Origin: Marinovum sp.
Lineage (GTDB): Bacteria > Pseudomonadota > Alphaproteobacteria > Rhodobacterales > Rhodobacteraceae
Direction: 5' to 3'
Assembly: GCA_022447495.1 (NCBI GenBank)
Contig: JAKVBH010000001.1
Span: 1 to 64,000 of the forward strand
Length of the DNA: 64,000 bases
Part shown: piece by piece, positions 30,831 to 40,822 of the stretch
Layout of the letters: each line of letters opens with the position of its first letter
How positions within the stretch are numbered: position 1 is the first letter of the stretch
The notes under the pieces: generated by a model
Database searches by the model: none
The model's input: the letters and a program-made list of their open reading frames with translations, nothing else
What the model was told of the DNA's origin: nothing
Made by a program: the position numbers and the translations under genes

Positions 30831-31474
30831 CACTGCATCTCCTGAAATTCGGATTGAAGGCCGCGCACGTGAGGTGTGAGGTCGGGTTGTTGCGATCTGC
30901 GCAGACGTGTCGCGCTGAGGATCGTGCGTAGCTTTTCTTCGGTGCCTTCCAGGTCATCGTTCACCAAGACGAAATCATATCCGTCCCAATGGCTGATTTC
31001 GTCCCAGCTTTTCTGCATGCGCTTGGAGATTACCTCTTCGCTGTCTTGCCCTCGCGTTTGCAAACGCCGGTGCAGTTCGGCAATCGACGGCGGTAAAAGA
31101 AAAATCGACAATGTATGCTGACCCAAGGCGGAATTGCGGATCTGCTGCGCGCCCTGCCAATCAATGTCAAAAAGCACGTCTTGGCCCGCGTTTATGGCCT
31201 TTTCTACCGGCCCGCGCGGCGAGCCATAGAAATTGCCAAAGACGTGAGCGTGTTCGAGCATGCCGTCCTCAGCTACGCTGGCTTTAAAGTCCACCTCGGT
31301 GACAAAGTGATAATCTCTGCCATCCAACTCGCCGGGTCGCGGAGTACGCGTCGTGGCAGATACTGAAAAGACAATACTTTCGTCCCAAGCGCGCAATCGT
31401 TTGGCCAATGTCGATTTCCCTGCGCCCGACGGCGAGGACAAAATAATCAACAATCCGCGGCGGGCTTTGGACAT
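30830..31474 (-). CDS. gmk: Guanylate kinase
   Basis: '[20 protein letters not shown]', '[22 protein letters not shown]'. Confidence 0.96.
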   Translation of the reverse strand: MSKARRGLLIILSSPSGAGKSTLAKRLRAWDESIVFSVSATTRTPRPGELDGRDYHFVTEVDFKASVAEDGMLEHAHVFGNFYGSPRGPVEKAINAGQDVLFDIDWQGAQQIRNSALGQHTLSIFLLPPSIAELHRRLQTRGQDSEEVISKRMQKSWDEISHWDGYDFVLVNDDLEGTEEKLRTILSATRLRRSQQPDLTPHVRGLQSEFQEMQ

Positions 31475-31477
31475 GGC

Positions 31478-32395
31478 TTATTCCACGTTTTGGACCTGCT
31501 CTCGCAGCTGGTCGATTTTCGTTTTAAGGTCGAGCCCGATGCTTGTGAGCGCCGCATCGCCGGACTTGGAACATAGCGTGTTCGCTTCGCGATTGAACTC
31601 TTGCATCAAGAAATCAAAGCGTCGGCCAATGGCGCCACCGTCGGTCAAAAGCGTTTGACCGGCGCTGATATGCGTCCTCAGACGGTCGATTTCTTCTGTC
31701 ACGTCAGCTTTGACAGCCAACACTGCCAGCTCTTGAGCAATGCGGTCTTCCGGCACCTCAGCGGTGCCTTGGATCACCCGCTCCAATGCCTGGCGAAACT
31801 GCGCAGCATTGGCGTCAGACCGAGCCTGAAGCGCCGCATCCGCCGCAGAGGTGAGTGCGGCGATGTCCGAGAGGTGCCCTTCCAAAACGGCCTTCATCGC
31901 TGCGCCTTCGGTTCTACGGCTTTCCAGGAAAGCGGCCAGAACGGCTTCAAAATCCTTGAGCAACGCTGAACGCAACGCCGCGACCATCTCAGTATCCGCG
32001 TGACCCTCGTGCGCCTCAAATACGCCACGAACCGCCAAAACATCTGCCGCTGTGGCGGGTGCCAAAGCGTGCCCGCGCGATTGGGCGACGTCTTCGATTT
32101 CAGCCAAGGCATCAAGAACACGGGTCAACGCGTCCATATGCAAGGCAGCTTCCCCGCTGTTTGAAACACGCGAGAGCCGCAGGTTGAGGGTCACGGACCC
32201 ACGGGTCAACGCATCAGACAGGCGCTTGCGCAGCCCCATTTCGAGACCTTCTACCCAGTCGGGTACGCGCAGGCGCAAATCCAAGCCGCGGCCATTCACG
32301 GCGCGCAACTCCCAACGCCAAGAAAACGCGCCAAAGGCGCCGTCACTGGCGGAAAAGCCGGTCATGGAGTGTATTGCGGGTGCTGCTGTGGTCAT
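31478..32395 (-). CDS. YicC family endoribonuclease
   Basis: 'IHSMTGFSASDGAFGAFSWRWELRAVNGRGLDLRLRVPD'; C-terminal 'GRRFDFLMQEFNREANTLCSKSGDAALTSIGLDLKTKIDQLREQVQNVE'. Confidence 0.95.
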   Translation of the reverse strand: MTTAAPAIHSMTGFSASDGAFGAFSWRWELRAVNGRGLDLRLRVPDWVEGLEMGLRKRLSDALTRGSVTLNLRLSRVSNSGEAALHMDALTRVLDALAEIEDVAQSRGHALAPATAADVLAVRGVFEAHEGHADTEMVAALRSALLKDFEAVLAAFLESRRTEGAAMKAVLEGHLSDIAALTSAADAALQARSDANAAQFRQALERVIQGTAEVPEDRIAQELAVLAVKADVTEEIDRLRTHISAGQTLLTDGGAIGRRFDFLMQEFNREANTLCSKSGDAALTSIGLDLKTKIDQLREQVQNVE

Positions 32396-32648
32396 GCGTA
32401 GGCCATAGACCCTCGCCCTATGCAGGAGCAAGACGAAAGCGCCGCTCTATGTAAACAGCGATTGATAAAATGTTGAGGAATGCTCTGCGTACCTACCCTC
32501 GAAGGTTAACCAATTGGAAATTTTAACCACCTCTTTACGCTCATTTATGCCATATTAAGATTTACGTAACCAAAGCGATTCAAGCTGCGCAGAAAAACCC
32601 GACGCATCGGGACCGCGCATCAGCGATTGCGCAGGATGAGGGATAGGC

Positions 32649-33425
32649 ATGGATAGCAGCAACCCACCCACCGGCTCGTCTGACGTCGATGCAGCGTCTC
32701 CCACACACGCGCACAACATTGAGCGCAGTTTGGAACTGGTCGCGCCACCGGTGGCAAAGGTCGTTAAAATGCCAATAAATGGCACCGGACAAGCCAGCTC
32801 TGGCCCCGTTCGTTTGGTGGATGCGTATTGGCATGGTTTGCGTGGCCCTCGCATTGTGCCCTCCCGCACTGACGTTGATCCGCGTGGGATTGAAGGCGCG
32901 TTGAGCCACGCGTTTATCTTGGAACGTATTGCACCAGGCCATGGCCGCATTCGCATTGCAGGCACGCACATGGGCGATTTGCTTGGTATGGAAGTGCGCG
33001 GGATGCCCTTGTCCGCTTTGTTTGAACCAGATGCGCGAAGCCAGGTCCAAGCGGCGTTGCGGTGTGTGTTTGATGACCCAGCAATCTATCGTCTAGAGCT
33101 GAAATCAGAAGCCCGAATCGGCAAGCCCGAGTTGACTGCCGAGCTTGCGCTCTACCCTCTGCGCAATGAAATGGGCGATATCACCCGCGCATTGGGCGTC
33201 ATAGATGCAAAAGGCCTAATCGGTCGCGCACCCCGCCGCTTCGCTATCAGCAAAGGCTCGCGCCACAAGCTGCATGTTCCCGACAAGCCCAACCCGAACC
33301 TACAAGCGGATTCTGACGCCTCCGACGCCGACACAACAGCAAAATTCGATGGGTTTGCAGAGCCAGAAACACGTTTTATGAACACCGCGATCCCGTACCT
33401 GCGTGTGGTGAACAACAACACTTAA
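32649..33425 (+). CDS. PAS domain-containing protein (PAS_5-like)
   Basis: 'VDAYWHGLRGPRIVPSRTDVDPRGIEGALSHAFILERIAPGHGRIRIAGTHMGDLLGMEVRGMPLSALF'. Confidence 0.85.
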   Translation: MDSSNPPTGSSDVDAASPTHAHNIERSLELVAPPVAKVVKMPINGTGQASSGPVRLVDAYWHGLRGPRIVPSRTDVDPRGIEGALSHAFILERIAPGHGRIRIAGTHMGDLLGMEVRGMPLSALFEPDARSQVQAALRCVFDDPAIYRLELKSEARIGKPELTAELALYPLRNEMGDITRALGVIDAKGLIGRAPRRFAISKGSRHKLHVPDKPNPNLQADSDASDADTTAKFDGFAEPETRFMNTAIPYLRVVNNNT

Positions 33426-33460
33426 ACATCATGGGGACGACTTCGTGTCCCAACTGACGC

Positions 33461-33497
33461 AAAAAGGCCCTGTCGAACCGTAGCGACAGGGCGTTTT
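33461..33497. terminator. Bidirectional Rho-independent terminator between convergent genes
   Basis: AAAAAG-GCCCTGTCG-aaccgtag-CGACAGGGC-GTTTT: perfect 9-bp stem with A-run on one side and T-run on the other. Confidence 0.85.
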
Positions 33498-33519
33498 GGG
33501 GTTTTCTGATGTGATGTGG

Positions 33520-34896
33520 TTATCCAGCGACTGCTGGGCGCACCGCATCGGAAATGCGACGGGCGGTAAGCTCTTCTGCCACAAGGAACGCCAGTTCAAG
33601 CGATTGAGACGCGTTCAAACGCGGGTCACAAGCCGTGTGGTACCGGTCAGAGAGGTTCTCTTCGGTCACCGCGCGGACACCACCAGTGCATTCTGTCACG
33701 TCCTGGCCCGTCATCTCAAAGTGCACACCACCAGGGATCGTCCCTTCAGCTGTATGCACCGCAAAGAATTCGCGCACCTCACGCAGCACGGAGTCAAAGG
33801 GGCGGGTTTTGTACCCCGTCGCTGATTTGATCGTGTTGCCGTGCATCGCGTCACAGACCCACGTCACCGCAAAGCCTTCTTCTTCCACTGCGCGGATCAA
33901 AGCAGGGAGATGATCGCCCACTTTTCCTGCACCGAACCGGTTGATCAGCGTGATCCGCCCCGCTTCGTTGCCCGGGTTCAGCGTCGAGATCAGCGATTTG
34001 AGGTCATCGCTGGTAATCGACGGCCCAGTTTTGATCCCGATCGGGTTTTGAACACCTTTGAGGAAGGTCACATGCGCACCGTCTGGTTGGCGTGTGCGGT
34101 CACCGATCCACAAGAAGTGACCGGACCCAGCCAACCACTTGCCCGAGGTTGAATCGACCCGCGTGAGCGCTTCTTCGTACTCCAACAACAGAGATTCATG
34201 GCTCGTGTAAAAGTCAACGGATTGTAGCGCCGATGTGCTCTCGCCATCAAGGCCCGCCGCGCGCATGAAGTCGAGCGCGTCGGATATCCGCGCCGCCACA
34301 TCGCGATACTTCTCCGCCTTCTCTCCTTCGGTGAAGCCGAGCGTCCAAGCATGCACTTGGTTCACATCTGCATAACCGCCGGTCGAAAAAGCACGCAGCA
34401 AGTTCAAAGTGGCCGCAGCTTGTGTGTAGGCCTGAAGCATCTTGCCAGGATCTGGGATCCGGGCTGCGGCGGTGAAGTCCAATTCGTTTATGATGTCGCC
34501 ACGGTACGACGGCAGTTCCACTCCATCTTTCACCTCGGTGGGCGCCGAGCGCGGTTTGGCAAACTGACCCGCCATACGGCCCATTTTGATCACAGGAACC
34601 TTGGCACCATAGGTGAGCACCACCGCCATCTGCAACAGGACTTTGAACGTGTCGCGGATGTGATCCGCCGAGAATTGGTCGAACGCCTCAGCGCAATCGC
34701 CACCCTGCAGCAAGAACGCTTCGCCGCGACCTGCTGCCGCAAGCTCTTCTTTGAGACGGCGGGCTTCCCCGGCAAAGACCAAGGGCGGATATTGGGACAG
34801 CTTTCCTTCAACAGACGTCAGCGTGTCCGTGTCGGGATAATCCGGCATCTGGACCCGCGGTTTGTCGCGCCAATCCGATTTTTGCCAGTCAGTCAT
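33520..34896 (-). CDS. Class II 3-deoxy-7-phosphoheptulonate synthase
   Basis: '[14 protein letters not shown]', '[15 protein letters not shown]', '[29 protein letters not shown]'. Confidence 0.96.
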   Translation of the reverse strand: MTDWQKSDWRDKPRVQMPDYPDTDTLTSVEGKLSQYPPLVFAGEARRLKEELAAAGRGEAFLLQGGDCAEAFDQFSADHIRDTFKVLLQMAVVLTYGAKVPVIKMGRMAGQFAKPRSAPTEVKDGVELPSYRGDIINELDFTAAARIPDPGKMLQAYTQAAATLNLLRAFSTGGYADVNQVHAWTLGFTEGEKAEKYRDVAARISDALDFMRAAGLDGESTSALQSVDFYTSHESLLLEYEEALTRVDSTSGKWLAGSGHFLWIGDRTRQPDGAHVTFLKGVQNPIGIKTGPSITSDDLKSLISTLNPGNEAGRITLINRFGAGKVGDHLPALIRAVEEEGFAVTWVCDAMHGNTIKSATGYKTRPFDSVLREVREFFAVHTAEGTIPGGVHFEMTGQDVTECTGGVRAVTEENLSDRYHTACDPRLNASQSLELAFLVAEELTARRISDAVRPAVAG

Positions 34897-35071
34897 TGTC
34901 GTTGTCTCCGCATGTGAGCGTTATCAGGTCCGGGCGTGTATACAAAAGGCGGCGCTCCCTGACCAGCGATGAATTGTTGCTCTTGACGGCGGGGAGCGCC
35001 TTGGGCCAACTGCAAGGCGTAGTGCCAATCGTTGTAGAATCTGGCCGTGTCGATTTTGGGAGAGCTAGAGG

Positions 35072-36067
35072 ATGCCACCCCAGCCTTACACCGCCAATCG
35101 GGGACCACATCCCCGGAGGTTTGTCTTTGTTTTGCTGGACAATTTTACGCTGCTGAGCTTTGCCGCAGCGCTTGATTGTTTGCGCATTGCCAACCGCATG
35201 CAAGAAGAACCGATTTACGAATGGGCGATCCTGGGCGAAGGCGGGGAGACCAAAACATGTTCGGCGGGCACTGAGTTTACCTTGCAAGCTGACTTGGGCG
35301 AGTTGCGCCGCGACGATATCGTAGTCATCTGTGGGGGAATCGACGTGCAATCCGCAACCACGAAGCGCGTTATTTCGTGGCTTCGCCGCGAAGCACGAAA
35401 AGGCTTGGCCGTAGCCGGTCTATGTACCGCCGCCTATGTGCTCGCGAAAGCTGGGCTACTCGATGGGAAACGCGCGACGATCCACTGGGAAAACAGCGAC
35501 AGCTTCTCCGAAGAATTCGATGAGGTAACGCTCACAAAATCCGTGTTCGTCGTGGACGGCAACCGTATGACCACGGCGGGTGGGACGTCATCCATTGACC
35601 TTATGCTCAAGCTTATTGCGGATGACCACGGCGAAGACCTCGCCAATGCGACGGCGGATCAGATGATCTATTCGTCCATCCGCACCGACCAAGATACGCA
35701 AAGACTATCGGTTCCGACGCGCATTGGCGTAAGGCACCCCAAATTGGCCCGCGTCATACAGATGATGGAAGCAAACCTCGAAGAACCGATTTCACCAGCG
35801 CTGCTGGCCAAAGAAGTGGGCATGTCCACGCGCCAGTTGGAAAGGCTTTTCCGACGGTATCTGAACCGCAGTCCAAAAAGGTACTACATGGAATTGCGCC
35901 TACAAAAAGCGCGCAACCTGTTGATGCAAACTGATATGAGCGTGATCAACGTAGCCTTGGCCTGCGGATTTGCGTCACCCTCACATTTCTCGAAATGCTA
36001 TCGCGCGCATTACGACACGACGCCCTACCGCGAACGCGGTGCACAATCGACGCGTCTGTCGATTTAA
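35072..36067 (+). CDS. GlxA family transcriptional regulator (DJ-1/PfpI-like plus AraC HTH)
   Basis: DJ-1-like N-terminus with 'GLCTAAYVLAKAGLLDGKRATIHWE'; AraC 'VGMSTRQLERLFRRYLNRSPKRYYMELRLQKARNLLMQT...CGFASPSHFSKCYRAHYDTTP'. Confidence 0.93.
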   Translation: MPPQPYTANRGPHPRRFVFVLLDNFTLLSFAAALDCLRIANRMQEEPIYEWAILGEGGETKTCSAGTEFTLQADLGELRRDDIVVICGGIDVQSATTKRVISWLRREARKGLAVAGLCTAAYVLAKAGLLDGKRATIHWENSDSFSEEFDEVTLTKSVFVVDGNRMTTAGGTSSIDLMLKLIADDHGEDLANATADQMIYSSIRTDQDTQRLSVPTRIGVRHPKLARVIQMMEANLEEPISPALLAKEVGMSTRQLERLFRRYLNRSPKRYYMELRLQKARNLLMQTDMSVINVALACGFASPSHFSKCYRAHYDTTPYRERGAQSTRLSI

Positions 36068-36187
36068 AAATCACGGCTTCGTACTGTCGCGATTTACGTT
36101 TTGTTTATAACCACTCGGCTATGTCTTGGCAGGTGCGCGCAGTAGCTTGGGGCGCACTGTGCAACTTGCGTCTATTTGGCGAGTGTG

Positions 36188-36658
36188 ATGAACGATTTGA
36201 CATCAAAATATTGGCCCGTGACCAGAGAGCTTGAATTAGGACACAAGCTCATAAATGCGCAAATGGAACGCATTTGGTGTGCAAAGGATGTTGACGCTAT
36301 TTCAGATATTTATGGGGATTCCGCGGTGATTGAAGGCATAGTGCCCGATACAGAGCTCGCCATGCATGATTTCCGCGAAATCGCCCAGCAAACCAATGAA
36401 CTATCAGATGTCTTGGATTGGGATTTTCTGGATGAATTCGCGTCTGGCAATCGCTACTTCGCCCGCCTCAAGCTTACAATGAAACTGCACTGTACCGATC
36501 GCGTCGCCACGTTTGACAGTGCCGTTACCTTCACGTTGAGCGAAACACGCGTGAGCCATGCGTATATTCTATCAGATGCCCTAAGCTATCTAGAACAAAC
36601 CGGCTGCGCCCCGGCCGGTGCGCCGTTTATTTGTATGGCTGGCGGCAAATTAACATGA
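36188..36658 (+). CDS. SnoaL/NTF2-like fold protein (candidate)
   Basis: 157 aa; 'LINAQMERIWCAKDVDAISDIYGDSAVIEG' N-terminal pattern; shares layout with the following gene. Confidence 0.6.
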   Translation: MNDLTSKYWPVTRELELGHKLINAQMERIWCAKDVDAISDIYGDSAVIEGIVPDTELAMHDFREIAQQTNELSDVLDWDFLDEFASGNRYFARLKLTMKLHCTDRVATFDSAVTFTLSETRVSHAYILSDALSYLEQTGCAPAGAPFICMAGGKLT

Positions 36659-36668
36659 GCCAAGTGAC

Positions 36669-37157
36669 ATGAACGTAGCCAATCCCCAATTTGCTCGCAT
36701 TGAAACCGCAAACGTCTCGGGCGAGCAAACCCGCCTGCTTCGACAGTTGGAGCATGTCTTGGACGTGTTCTGGCTCAAGCGAGATTCAAAGTTGATCGAT
36801 GAAACAATCGCCCAAGGCGCGCGGTTCTACATCGATCACGACACAGAGCCTATGTCCTTCGAGGCTTATGCCGAAATCATGGAACAATACTCGCTTCAAG
36901 TTGAGTTCTCGCGCATTACCGTGGCTGATTTTGGTCAATTGGCTCCAAACAGGTGCGTCGCACGTTTAGCAATCGACGGTCGCATCATCACGCTCGACAA
37001 ACGCCACACGCTCTACGTCACCAAATATGCAAGCTTCGAAGACGGCAGGCTGACCGAAGCTCGCTATATGGTAGACCGCTATAACTGGTTGGTCGGTCTC
37101 GGAGCTTTGCCCGACGATGCGTACTTTATGTCGCTCTCAGGAGCCCGTTTCGAGTAA
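36669..37157 (+). CDS. SnoaL/NTF2-like fold protein (candidate), paralogue of the preceding gene
   Basis: 162 aa; 'LEHVLDVFWLKRDSKLIDETIAQGARFYIDHDTEPMSFEAYAEI'; C-terminus 'LGALPDDAYFMSLSGARFE' parallels 'TGCAPAGAPFICMAGGKLT'. Confidence 0.6.
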   Translation: MNVANPQFARIETANVSGEQTRLLRQLEHVLDVFWLKRDSKLIDETIAQGARFYIDHDTEPMSFEAYAEIMEQYSLQVEFSRITVADFGQLAPNRCVARLAIDGRIITLDKRHTLYVTKYASFEDGRLTEARYMVDRYNWLVGLGALPDDAYFMSLSGARFE

Positions 37158-37235
37158 TCGATTGATATTGCGGCCACTAGACAGGCTCAAATCAACCGCT
37201 TAACGCATCTCTGCGGCTTACCTGCGGAGGGGTCC

Positions 37236-38197
37236 TTGACTGACACTCTTACGTCCGTTCTCGGAGCAATTGGACAAACGCCCCTTGTGCGTTTGGACCG
37301 TGTGGTCGCGCATCACGGTTGCGACGGGACCATCCTGGCCAAACTCGATTATTTAAACCCTGGCTTTTCCAAGAAGGATCGGGCGGCATTGGGCGTGATA
37401 TGCGAGGCTGAAGACACTGGCTCTCTGGTGCCGGGACAGACCGTGGTCGAGTTGACCAGCGGCAACATGGGCACCGGGCTCGCCATCGTATGCGCGGTCA
37501 AAGGCTATCCCTTTGTTGCAGTCATGTCGAAAGGCAACTCCACCGAACGCGCTCGCATGATGACTGCTCTTGGCGCTGAAGTTATTTTGGTAGATCAAAT
37601 GCCCAACAGTCTGCCGGGCCAGGTCTCTGGCGCCGATCTCGCCGCCGTGGATCGCGAAGCCCAGAGGATCACGAAAGAACGTTGCGCGTTCCGCGCGGAT
37701 CAATTTTACCACAACGGAAATCCGCAAGCGCACAAACACACAACAGGGCCAGAGCTTTGGGCACAATCCGGCGGAAACATCAATGCGTTTTGCGATTTCG
37801 TGGGCTCCGGCGGCACGCTGGCGGGAACAACTCGCTATCTGCGGGCCCAAAACCCAACCGTGAAGTGTTATCCAGTTGAACCAAAGGGCGCGGCGGTGAT
37901 CGCGGGAAAAAAGCAGAGCATCCCGATCACCCGATCCAAGGCGGCGGCTACTCTATGCCGGACCTAAGATTTCTTAGTGATCTCGACTGGGACGGCTACC
38001 TAGAGGTCGACGGCGACATTGCCCGTCAAATCGCCAGGGATTTGGCGCGGCTTGAGGGCATCTTTGCGGGTTTCTCCGCAGGAGCCAACGTTGCGGGCGC
38101 GCTCGACTTGCTCAAAGGTCCGCACAAAGGTGGAACCGTCGCAGTGATCATCTGCGATTCTGGTTTGAAATACCTTTCGACCGATTTGTTTGACTGA
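37236..38197 (+). pseudogene. Cysteine synthase-like PLP-dependent enzyme in two frames (-1 shift at A AAA AAG, 37907-37913)
   Basis: Frame 1 'IGQTPLVRLDRV...PVEPKGAAVIAGKK'; frame 2 resumes 'AEHPDHPIQGGGYSMPDLRFLSDLDWDGYLEV...IFAGFSAGANVAGALDLLKGPHKGGTVAVIICDSGLKYLSTDLFD'. Could be a mutation, a sequencing error or a programmed frameshift. Confidence 0.8.
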
Positions 38198-38257
38198 ACT
38201 CAAACATCGCGCCATGCGCGCCACATCTTCACAACCCAGATCAAAGCGCCTATATCT

Positions 38258-38600
38258 ATGTTGTCCTTCGGGACTATGGACATAAACGCGCTCGTAATAA
38301 GCGGTTCGGACCCGGGGGCGGTACCCGGCGGCTCCACCAAAATTCTTTCGGCCCGCGTCCTTCGTTTGGGGACAGGTTCGAAACAAGGGGGGCCGAACCA
38401 GGATCGACGAACGTCTAAAAGGGTTAGCTTTGTCTCGGCGGGGTGCCACCGTATCGGCCCGAAAAGTACAATTGCAAACGACAATCGTGCTCCGGTTGCT
38501 CTGGCTGCGTAAGCAGTTCGAGGAATCGAAATCTTAAGCCCTAGAGCCTAGCCGCTCTAGGCGGGGTCCGCTGGCACCTGGCAACAGAAGCCAGCACCAT
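38258..38600 (+). ncRNA. ssrA: Transfer-messenger RNA, permuted two-piece alphaproteobacterial type (outer ends approximate)
   Basis: Acceptor piece ends CCGGG-GGCGGTA-CCCGG-CGGCTCC-A-CCA at 38339; coding piece starts GGGGCCG at 38389 (pairs with CGGCTCC); tag GCA AAC GAC AAT CGT GCT CCG GTT GCT CTG GCT GCG TAA (38474-38512) = ANDNRAPVALAA; downstream hairpin CCTAGAGC/GCTCTAGG. Confidence 0.93.
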
Positions 38601-38764
38601 ACCCCTCTTTTACGCCGAGAGTTCGGATTGTCACATCAAGTCCGAGCCATTACAGTGAAAACCGTAGGGGTTATGCGACCACCCCGGCGTCTTATGACGT
38701 ATGGCATCCGCCCAAGGTTCGCCTTTCCCCGGCTCCGCCGGATTTTGGAAGGTGTGTTGACGGA

Positions 38765-39459
38765 ATGTCTGATCTTACTCCCCTGTCCTATTCGTCTGTA
38801 CAACGCGTTCAAGCGCTCCATCAAACTACGGCACTTTGGCGTCTCTTGCGCGAACCAGAGGTGCAAGTCTTTGACGTGCGCCTTGACGACGATGTAAAAA
38901 AGCTCCCACGTTTGGCACCGCGGGCTCAAAGGCTTTCTCCCAAAGAAGCTGCCGAGCAAGCGGGTCCCGCTTTGGTGTTTTGCCACACAGGCTTAAAACT
39001 CAGTACACAGGCTTAAAACTCAGTCATGGGACGGCAGCTTGGATGCGCGCAGTCGGCGAAGAGGCGCATGTCGTCTCAGGCGGCATGGTCTCTTGGATTG
39101 ACGCAGCATTGCCGACAGTGGGATCAAGATTATTGTCCGCATCAGGTCTGTGGACCCTGTCCGATGCGCCAAGCGCAAGTTTTGTCGAGTGGCTAATCGC
39201 GCGCTTTCTCCCGCCAAGATACAAAGTGCTCCGCGTTCCCAAAGCTGATTCAATCGCCGTTTCGCAACGGTTCTCAGCTCCCATATTAAATGCTGAGACA
39301 GTTTTGGACGTTCTCGACATTTCATGGCCGCCCCTCAGAGGTTTGGTGCAGGATTTGGCGAGCCACAACCACCTGCTGCGGGTCGCAACGCCGTCACAAA
39401 GCAATTCTCTTCTGGATTGCATGTTAACCGCGCATGTCGCAGGAGAGCAGACAACATGA
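38765..39459 (+). pseudogene. Rhodanese / chromate-resistance (ChrB-like) protein disrupted by a 20-bp tandem duplication
   Basis: ORF1 '...GPALVFCHTGLKLS' and ORF2 'TGLKLSHGTAAWMRAVGEEAHVVSGGMVSWIDAA' join in frame if one copy of ACACAGGCTTAAAACTCAGT is removed. Confidence 0.8.
38985..39024. repeat. Perfect 20-bp tandem direct duplication (2 copies)
   Basis: ACACAGGCTTAAAACTCAGT at 38985-39004 and 39005-39024. Confidence 0.98.
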
Positions 39460-40742
39460 AGAAAGACCACGAACTTCGCACAGAAGACGATCAGGCCGAT
39501 CTCTCGGCCCTCTTTCGTGTGTTCGGCAAAATCGGTCTGCTTTCTTTTGGCGGTCCTGCAGCGCAAATCGCGCTATTGCACCGTGAAACCGTGGACACTC
39601 AAGGATGGCTTGATGAACAAAGTTATCTGCGGGGTCTGAGTTTTTGCATGATGCTCCCTGGACCAGAGGCCATGCAACTCGCGACCTACATCGGGTGGCG
39701 CTTACGTGGCACTTTGGGTGGCCTAATGGCAGGTGTGCTTTTTATTCTACCTGGAGTCTTCGTGATCGCGGCACTCTCGGCGATTTATATCTCTTTTGGC
39801 GACCAAACGGGCATCGAAGTTGCGTTTCTTGGCATCCAATCTGCAGTCTTTGCAATTGTCGTCTCAGCCTTTTGGCGCTTGGCCAAGAAGGCGTTGACCG
39901 GCTCTGTGGAGATCGCGATTGCGGTGGTGTCCTTTGGTGCATTATTTGCGTTCGGGGTGCCCTTTCCAGTCGTCGTCGCCTGCGCAGCCCTTGTTGGAGC
40001 ATTGCGCCGCGTCGATGCTTCCGCAGAATGCCCCCCAATGCCGAAGCGGGACCACTTGCCTGGCGTCCTTGCGATCTGGGGGGGGCTTTGGGCCGCACCT
40101 CTTGTGGTCCTTGGCCTCATGGGTGGCGGCGTACTTTTTGACTTGGCGCTCTTCTTTGGAAAACTTGCGATCACGACATTTGGCGGGGCGTATGCCGTGC
40201 TGGCCTACATGACCCAAGAAGTTGTGCAAGCCAGGGCTTGGCTCAGCACAGACCAAATGATTGACGCACTGGGCCTTGCAGAAACCACGCCTGGTCCGCT
40301 GATATTGGTCACACAGTTCGTCGGCCAGTTGGTGGGCCAAGCTCAAGGAGGATGGGCGCTCTGGCTCGCGGCTGGGCTAGTAACGCTTTGGATGACTTTT
40401 ATACCCTGTTTCCTCTGGATTTTTGCAGGTGCACCATACCTAGAGGCGATCACCGCCAAACCCAGGATTTCCGCCTCACTTCAGGCGATTACGGCGGCTA
40501 TTGTCGGCGTCATGGCGAGTTTGGGTGTTTGGTTTGCCATCAACGTCTTCTTTGCAACGGTTACAGAGTCCGACATGGGCTTGCTTAATGTCCCGCTCCC
40601 AGAGCCTTCCAGCTTTAAGGTATTGGCGTTTGTATGTTTTCTCATCGCAGGCCTCACACTATGGGGACGCGGATGGTCAGTGCCTCCTGTGCTTGGTCTT
40701 GGTGTGTTGATTGCCTTGGCATTGACCAGACTGGGCCTGTGA
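39456..40742 (+). CDS. chrA: Chromate efflux transporter (CHR family)
   Basis: 'VFGKIGLLSFGGPAAQIALLHRE...GLSFCMMLPGPEAMQLATYIGWRLRGTLGG' and the duplicated CHR domain 'LALFFGKLAITTFGGAYAVLAYMTQEVV...LGLAETTPGPLILVTQFVG'. Confidence 0.93.
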   Translation: MKKDHELRTEDDQADLSALFRVFGKIGLLSFGGPAAQIALLHRETVDTQGWLDEQSYLRGLSFCMMLPGPEAMQLATYIGWRLRGTLGGLMAGVLFILPGVFVIAALSAIYISFGDQTGIEVAFLGIQSAVFAIVVSAFWRLAKKALTGSVEIAIAVVSFGALFAFGVPFPVVVACAALVGALRRVDASAECPPMPKRDHLPGVLAIWGGLWAAPLVVLGLMGGGVLFDLALFFGKLAITTFGGAYAVLAYMTQEVVQARAWLSTDQMIDALGLAETTPGPLILVTQFVGQLVGQAQGGWALWLAAGLVTLWMTFIPCFLWIFAGAPYLEAITAKPRISASLQAITAAIVGVMASLGVWFAINVFFATVTESDMGLLNVPLPEPSSFKVLAFVCFLIAGLTLWGRGWSVPPVLGLGVLIALALTRLGL

Positions 40743-40822
40743 CACCGAACAATCACCGGGCGGGACTTTCGTTTCCGCCCGAATCCCCTATGTTGCCAAA
40801 AGAGGTCCGGAGGCACAGAGCG

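Noticed and set aside
38000-38512. ORFs on both strands (38000-38449 -, 38200-38484 -, 38258-38512 +)
   Set aside because: They lie over the two-piece tmRNA; the + ORF simply ends with the tmRNA tag codons.
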